Assembly: GCA_903813345.2 (NCBI GenBank)
Contig: CAIIXF020000003.1
Coordinates: forward strand, 27,545,248 to 27,609,247
Length of the DNA stretch: 64,000 bases
Origin: Owenia fusiformis
Lineage: Eukaryota > Annelida > Polychaeta > Sabellida > Oweniidae
Reading direction: 5' to 3'
Shown in pieces: positions 57,560 through 64,000 of the stretch. Both the position numbers and the translations under genes were made by a program. A model generated the notes under the pieces. The model made no database searches. It was not told where the DNA came from and saw only the letters and a program-made list of their open reading frames with translations. Within the stretch, counting starts at the first letter, position 1, and every line of letters begins with the position of its first letter.

Positions 57560-57930
57560 CAAGTCGCTACTACAGTCTCATGCAGATGTAGTGGCTAGCC
57601 CTTATGGCCCAGGGGTAATGCGTCTGACTTATGAACAGAGGGTCTTGGGCTCGATTCCCGTACGAGACGTTGGATTTAGCACACTCCCTTTCATGTCTAG
57701 TATCTGGCTTGTTACACTACAGCTCCGCGGACGAGAGTGCCCAAAGGTCGCTACAGTGGTGGCAGCGGTGGGTGGGATACTCCTTGTGTATCCGTTACTA
57801 CTGACTTGTGCCTGAGAGTCCTAGGTTCGATTCCCATACGGCTTATTGGATTTAGCACACCCCTTTCATGTCTAGTGTCTGGCTCGTTACACAAAAGGTC
57901 CACGGATGAGCGTCTGTTTCTAATCAGTCT
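57560..57930 (+). mobile_element. tRNA-derived SINE, head-to-tail dimer
   Basis: The first unit has an RNA polymerase III A box TGGCCCAGGGG at 57605-57615 and a B box GGCTCGATTCC at 57648-57658, spaced as in a tRNA. The anticodon-arm-like segment TCTGACTTATGAACAGA would give a TAT anticodon, with four of five stem pairs. After it comes the body TTGGATTTAGCACACTCCCT, TTCATGTCTAGTATCTGGCT. The second unit repeats the body at about 57845-57895 after a perfect B box GGTTCGATTCC at 57824-57834, but its A box is degraded. Both units share TCCGCGGACGAG or TCCACGGATGAG downstream. Not a functional tRNA: no acceptor stem closes around it. Confidence 0.75.
57595..57665 (+). promoter_or_regulatory. internal RNA polymerase III promoter (A and B boxes) of the SINE head
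   Basis: A box 57605-57615 and B box 57648-57658 lie about 33 bp apart. Each is close to the metazoan consensus (TRGYNNARNGG and GGTTCGANTCC). This is the only tRNA-like promoter pair I see in the window. Confidence 0.6.
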
Positions 57931-60900
57931 GTTTGCTCTATTGAATACTCCATACGCAATAAAAATCGAGAAGATGAACATGTAGATCTTAATTTTGGTC
58001 GCCCTCTATATTCGTATTCTTAACATATTGCCCTTCAAGAAAAGCAAGGTAATACTGATTCTTCCTTCCCAAAAAACTGACAGTATGTAGTACGATTGCG
58101 TTGACAAATGCATTCAAGGAGACGTTGATTAATCGGAAACTACAAAGGGCAACCTTGAAAACGAAGGTACTCACGAAATAAATTTATCAACCATGATATA
58201 ACCATTAAGGTTATAAGGAGGTTACAATACTTCCGCAAGCCAACAATTGTACACAATTCAAGTCATACATATAAAATGGGATAATCTATTTTATAATTTG
58301 TAAAGTGGGTGTGTGTGACAATCGACAATTACTTGTATGCCGTTGCAATGCCTTGTTGTTTTAAGATCAGAGTCTCTACGTGCCAAAGGAACAATTGCTT
58401 CGGTTACTTTGACTCACTCCGATGTTTCTTAGACACAGGTAGGTGGTTATTTAAGGCAATCATTGCGAGATTTGAATGATACTAAAGTAATCAATCAATT
58501 CTTAGTCGGATGCATTCGAAGATAAACTCGTAGAATCGTAAATCATCATCCGAAACGAAGAACTGTAGAACAATTCTTAATTCGCCACAACGAGTTCACC
58601 TTTTTTATTTTCACAACTTTCCGCCACTTTGGAATTTACCTTACCTAATGATTTTCATACATTCTTAGTCATCCATGTCCGTAACAGATGGTGATTGGCA
58701 ATCGGCCGTTTTATAAAGGGATAATGAGCAGGAATTGGAAAATGGCGGACAGGATAATCATGTATGAGTTATGAAGCACTATGTGCGTTTTAGAGGAGAA
58801 TTATTTCAGTATGTCTGGATAATATGTCATCATAATGTGCAAATAGCTACCCGTTATAGAAAAATAGAAATCATCCATATTAGAATGATAAATGAAAAAA
58901 TGATGACGAAATGCACAATTAGATGACGTTACAACGTTCTAATCTAACAATTATGGAATGACTGGAGAATTAATGTCAAAGATTAAAATGAAATTTCCTG
59001 ATAACAGTAGAACCCGGAATTATATGATTGTATTATCTCTCCAAAACAACTCATTTCAATTATCCTTTGGAAGCCCCCAAATCCTGAAAATTGTAATTGG
59101 AGCTATAATCGCAATAATTGGGTGTCTACGAGCATTAGTATGATACTATTTTTACTGCAACTGATTGCAGAAATTAATCAATACCCGGATGTTGAATCGT
59201 CTAACTATGGGGCTAACTGTAGTTCATGACCGCTGGACCAAATTGACGAATTAATTGGTTGAGCAATGTTTTATTTTTTTGCGAGCTTTTCCCCATTTCC
59301 CATTATTCAAAACCTTATTGGCAAAACTGAACAAAATCTACCAATGTATTTTTGCATGATTTTTTGAAACAGAAAGTTGATCAAAATGAGCCAGTTCAAC
59401 CTTAAATGTCACTTTTTGGTTCACATGTATAGCCTAAACGTACATTCAGTTTAATATGAGTAGCACATGAGTAAGTGAGGAGCAAAGACGAAATAGTATT
59501 TCAAAACATGGCAAGAGAACGAAACATATTAGAGTCTAGTAATCAAGTTGTACGGAAAACAAACCCCGTATAGCCCCAAACTATGACCAAACGCACAAAA
59601 CATTGTATACCAACCCAACCTCAAAATTTGGGAATCTTTACAATTCAAAACCACGACATCGTTGGGCATTGCATTTATACTGATTCAGAATCTGATTCAG
59701 ATTTTAACAGTACTATTAGCAAACATGTATGCAATGTAAAGCGTGAAAGCAAGGAGTTTCAAGTGATGACGATCAGACAGACATAATTCATGGCCAATCT
59801 CGAAGAATTCCATAACTCGATCATTCGCAATACAGTATCTGAATGAATTAGCTCTATGAACTAAAGTGGCCACAAATCGGATTGAAATACGACATTATGA
59901 CGCACGGAAACATAGGAAGACGCCACAATAACTCAAATATGATATAGATATATACAGATTAATTCTCTCAAGTTTAATCAGGTTGATTAATAGAACTACA
60001 TATCTAAATTCCAATTAGACACTAGATTCAGATGACAAATGCAAAAACATAAATTTGTTATCCATAAAATTTAAATTCATGATTCTTATTGGTCAAAACA
60101 AGATTAAAATAGTTTCCAATCTTTCTTTTAAATTAACTTGAGCATCTAGTTTACAAGGATTAATAGTCCCACTCTATGTAGGCGTAAATGACGTATGCCA
60201 GAGAGTAAACGGTATTACTATCAAATACAATTTTAACGGCGCTGTTTTCAGTGGTTCATACGTGTAAACTTTTATGATGGTTCCAGAAACGGTTCATAGA
60301 GGGAGCTCAAATGGAAGATTGGTAAATACATGGATGAGAACCATTAGGTACTACCGTTTGATAATCATTTACGAAAGTTCAATCACTCCAAATTAGTTTT
60401 TTTCGTGACACCGATCTATCTGTTATTCTATCCGTCAATGGCGATTGCAATGTCTCACTGTCTCCCAAGAATTAGGAAATTACGTAAACTGCGCCACTCC
60501 AATATAATTTGTTCATTGCGCCATAACAACTCTATTATTTGTCAAATGAGATATGGTAAAACACACACACTCTAGTGGGAATATATGTTCAAAGGCATCT
60601 CATAAATCTACTCTTTACTTTAATAACGATGGTAAACTTAAGAAAATTGCGTAATATTCGAGTAATCGGGCGTTCAATTGACAATGACGCTGCACGTGCT
60701 TAAAAAGACTTAAAACAAACGCCTTGTAGAAAAAGGTGTAATTAAAGATATCAAGGTATAAAATTACCAGGTAATGTACGTTTTGAAGTCACATTTCAGA
60801 CCTTTTTCGCTCGGTTACAGAGACACTGATTTATTGACTAAGTTTTTAAGTTTCCTCAGTTAATAAAGGAACCATGTTTATGGATTATATCCTTCACCAA

Positions 60901-62718
60901 CATGAATCGATCTTCTTCAAAATAACATTCTATGAAATGTTTCAATTAGTGTTTTGAAAAATAGAATGTCAACTTTGATATTTCATGTCAGAAATTGACG
61001 TGCGTAATGCTCTATCCATCTAATATCCTTCGAACGTCAACACCATTTTGAAAATTGCAATTTGAAAAATACTTGTCAGTTTTAAGGGTATCTGTCAGAT
61101 CTCTCTTTCCAACCACTGTTATATCCTGTAAACATCAACTACTTGGTGCTACATGAAGTATTACTAAATTATTTAAGATATGTTATACTTACATAGATGT
61201 CATATTTCCCGCCAAAGTCATCATGAGTGTAAACAAATAAAACTACTGAGTGTTTGATGGAGTTAATAATCCGATTTTGCAGCCGCTCTGATTGGAGGCT
61301 ATCCCCGGAGTGACATCACTGATCAATTCGAACGTAAATTCTTACATGCAATAATTTATAACTATATCCAATACCTCCGCCTGGTCTTATAACCCAATCA
61401 ATCAAATTAAGAAATTCAAGAAATTCGAGAATAGTTTTTGGATTTTCGGTTTCGAAAAAAGTGACGCAATTAATTTACTTAAAGTGCAGGAAGATCCCCC
61501 GATACAAAGTTCGTTATCTTGTCTGGCCTCCTGGAAATGAATTGGCTCACATCGCTGGATTAGTAATTATACAAGCAAGCAGTCGTTTATGAAAAAAGCA
61601 GAATTCCATTACAATAAATCAATTTGAGGATGGTTTAATCATAGTAAAATGAAAACAAACTACCTTTGCATAGATCATGCAGGTCGACAACTATTGCCTC
61701 AAGAAATGAATTATGTTTTTGTTCCATTTAGGTATTTATCTTAATCGCATCTTTTAGCAACAGATGGAAACCCGCTATGAAAAGGTAAATTTCCAGCTTC
61801 ATTCCACATCGCTTGTATACTTATCCCAACTGTGAAGTATAGACAACCATGTATAAAAGTGATCTACCAAGTTGCAACATATTAAAAAGTAGAATTAATG
61901 ATCCTGAAAATGTTTTGCTGTGATGGAAAAGGTCTCAGAAAACAATAAAGATCTCATTCATCATTCCTTTTGTCAAAAGGATTCATTGATCTCGTGGCTT
62001 TGTTCTAATGACCAATCCACTTCAGATACGATAACAATCTTCTGTATAACTCAGATAAACTCTTGTAGATACAAATTTCTGCAGTTGGATACGATGTATA
62101 GGATTCGCCACTGTAGAGTTTCAGTGATAAAATCAAAAACTGGAATAAATATATTTGCATTTTTTTTTCACGCTGGGAACTTATGCGTAAAATATGTTCG
62201 CACTTAATATAACTGTTATCGTGTCAATCATTTTAATAACATATGTTTTAACTTTCAAACTATCTTAAGGAATACATATTGAACTTATCTTGAAATCGAG
62301 TGCTAATAACAAAATAAAAAATACATCGAATGTCACAGCGTTGTTGGTTGTGGAGTGAAAAGCAAACATTGTAATGTTGAATTCAATTATTGTAATTCAG
62401 AAAGCAATAACTTTAGCGAATGCAACAAACTTATGTATATTAATTATATCTAACCATTCACAAGTGCCATTCTATATCAAATGTCTGATTACTTCAATTT
62501 GCATGTCTGCGCCTTATATTTATACACAAAGAAAAATGAAAATATGTTTTCTTGTCACAGTGCAGCAGGTGTCGATTCAAACCTATGTTATTAAGAAACT
62601 ATGATTGTTAAGTATACGTGGAACTTCTGTCTCTCTAAAGGTAACACAGTGACGTAATGGTATGTACAACCTGCTAGTATTCCTCATGTTTTGCAGGCCC
62701 GCTTTATTGGACATAACT
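57931..62718. other. long stretch without a supportable gene
   Basis: AT-rich sequence. Frames such as 58958-59143, 59583-59786 and 61920-62207 (all plus) carry no recognisable motif. Near 61280 a pyrimidine-poor acceptor is followed by a 35-codon open stretch, too weak to call. No tandem repeat, TIR element or RNA gene found. Confidence 0.5.
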
Positions 62719-62862
62719 AATGCCTGGGTCACATATGCTCCGATCCATCACCCGGCGCCCGGCCGATTGAGTGTTTTGTTCAATATTGTATTCAATTTTG
62801 AACAAAATACTCAATCGGCCGGGCGCCGTAGTGAAAATCGGAGCATATGTGACCAAGGCATT
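62719..62862. mobile_element. 144-bp hairpin MITE
   Basis: Left arm AATGCCTGGGTCACATATGC, TCCGATCCATCACCCGGCGC, CCGGCCGATTGAGTGTTTTG pairs with the right arm CAAAATACTCAATCGGCCGG, GCGCCGTAGTGAAAATCGGA, GCATATGTGACCAAGGCATT. Pairing is about 95% with a loop of some 20 bases. TA occurs at both outer edges, consistent with a TA target. The arms are GC-rich against AT-rich surroundings. Overlapping open frames on both strands are artefacts of the palindrome. Confidence 0.92.
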
Positions 62863-63139
62863 ACGGACAGTTAATTGATATGATATAAAATTCACTTCAA
62901 GTACTTTTTTGGTGGGTGGGTGCGTGGGTGAAAATTAAAACATTAAATGATTCAAACATCACTTTAGAAGTCAATATCATCATCACGCGTCACTAAAATG
63001 CAGACCATCGGGACAACTTTTGAATCCGTATGTGCCAAAAGGTTCACGTTTACTAGCAATATTGCCAATTTCCCTCTTCCTAGTTTAATTGACCAGATTA
63101 CTAATTTATGAGTTGATTGGCAAGATAACGCAATCAGCC

Positions 63140-63425
63140 AGAACTGTTTTACTCTGATTACCTTTTACCATTTTTCTCTTTTGCCTTTAATTATTATTTC
63201 ACTCTGCTTATCCTTTCCTATTTTACTCTGATTACCATTCACCATTTCACTCTGACCACTTCCCTTTAGCTATTCTAATCTGACTGCAATAGTTTATTTT
63301 TTTCTCTGACTATCAAAATTTACCATTTCACTCTGACTACACCATTCACCTTTTTACTCTGAATAACTTTTACTATTTTAATCTGACTACCCAAGTTTAC
63401 TACTTTACTCTAACTACAACGGACA
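63140..63425 (+). repeat. degenerate tandem repeat, about 25-bp period, 10-11 copies
   Basis: The core word TTTACTCTGATTACC or a close variant recurs at about 63147, 63199, 63222, 63244, 63274, 63301, 63326, 63351, 63375 and 63400. Spacings are near 25 bp, with one double-length interval. Spacer lengths vary and no two units are identical, so it is old. Confidence 0.75.
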
Positions 63426-63982
63426 ATAGAGGGTTTTCTAAATAGCTTTAAAATCTCGTAAAGTCTCGTTTTTCATTCATATAGGAATATTCTATTAGTT
63501 TACTATTTTATCTTTCCTTTGTATGAAGTACTACTAACTGAAACACACTAAAGGTAACCTTTGAAAACACAATGCAACTCAAATAATGACATATACAAGA
63601 ACAATTGCCTTCAAGATAAAAGAGAATAATATCAGAATCGATAAAAACAATTCGTAAAACAATGTTTTACCGAATTAACATGACAGGATTTTAATTGTAT
63701 ATGTACAATATATGAATATTAACCAATGTATAGTCACATACTGATCAGGTCAAAATTGATTTAATGACAACTTGACCAACGGCTAGCGTTTAATATACAT
63801 CTATCACGACTAAATTATTTAAATGATTTGCCTGGAATTTTAATTTTTTAATTTTAGACAGGTCTTCAATATTAACAGAATAAACACAAACAACAGCCTA
63901 TGTCTAAACTTTTAGATTAAAGATCGACATTTCTTTGATTTGGCCAATAGCCAATAAGAAGAACAAATCTTCTACCAAGACT
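63426..63982. other. no recognisable feature
   Basis: AT-rich sequence up to the truncated element terminus at the right edge. Confidence 0.5.
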
Positions 63983-63984
63983 TA

Positions 63985-64000
63985 CACTCCCCTCCATATA
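63985..64000 (+). mobile_element. start of a second copy of the 3216-4077 foldback family, truncated by the window end
   Basis: CACTCCCCTCCATA after a TA (63983-63984) equals the first 14 bases of the element at 3216. The last two bases differ or begin to diverge (TA instead of AG). Only the terminus is visible. Confidence 0.6.

Noticed and set aside
57595-57665. Functional tRNA gene
   Set aside because: A and B boxes are present, but the acceptor stem does not close and the segment is joined to a repeated SINE body, so it is a tRNA-derived SINE head.
1-64000. CRISPR array, bacterial mobile island or endogenous viral gene as an explanation for the repeats
   Set aside because: Repeat units lack spacer structure, no bacterial-type genes or ribosome-binding sites accompany any frame, and no viral polymerase, capsid or envelope-like frame was seen.

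Overview
This is an AT-rich eukaryotic nuclear window, and what can be recognised in it is almost entirely repetitive and transposon-derived. The repertoire points to an invertebrate metazoan. It includes TA-flanked Tc1/mariner-type miniature elements ending CAGGGTG, elements ending CAGNGGCGGATCC or CAGGCCCGTAGCC, a tRNA-headed SINE dimer, a degenerate non-LTR reverse transcriptase, and minisatellites with a GACG microsatellite. A marine lophotrochozoan such as a mollusc is my best guess from general familiarity, not a demonstrated assignment. No operon, bacterial gene, CRISPR array, rRNA or intact protein-coding gene was found. Long open frames are rare, and most of the larger ones lie in repeats or have no recognisable content.

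Layout. 1-1675: a 74-bp minisatellite with a homogenised core and diverged edges, running off the left end. 2110-2671 and 3216-4077: inverted-repeat elements; the second has 254-bp arms and TA flanks, and its terminus recurs at the last bases of the window. 4080-8118: little recognisable. 8119-12050: four palindromic or CAGGCCCGTAG-type elements and one unassigned 120-codon open frame. 15636-23541: copies of a dispersed repeat called family R here, a 2.2-kb palindromic element carrying a clean nested insertion with a 5-bp target duplication, and a 407-bp hairpin.

24545-31345: two pieces of a dead non-LTR retrotransposon. Between them lies a second R copy, itself split by a recent 1.27-kb tandem amplification (25894-28901) and by a segment rich in TTCGTAA words (29101-30049). 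33609-34252: one TA-flanked miniature element and a lone mariner-type end. 38735-46805: the most striking structure, an about 8-kb foldback-like composite. Its inverted arms are built of about 600-bp tandem units. Its core holds a 63-bp minisatellite interrupted by a TIR-bounded insertion that carries its own 163-bp tandem array. 53.5-54.5 kb: the best candidate for real exons (weak), with a 352-bp element in the presumptive intron. 57560-57930: a head-to-tail tRNA-derived SINE dimer. 62719-63425: a 144-bp hairpin element and a degenerate 25-bp repeat.

The window is best read as intergenic or intronic DNA shaped by repeated nesting of non-autonomous elements, followed by tandem expansion inside some of them. 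All calls come from reading the sequence. No alignment or database search was run, so repeat boundaries are approximate unless a target-site duplication is stated.
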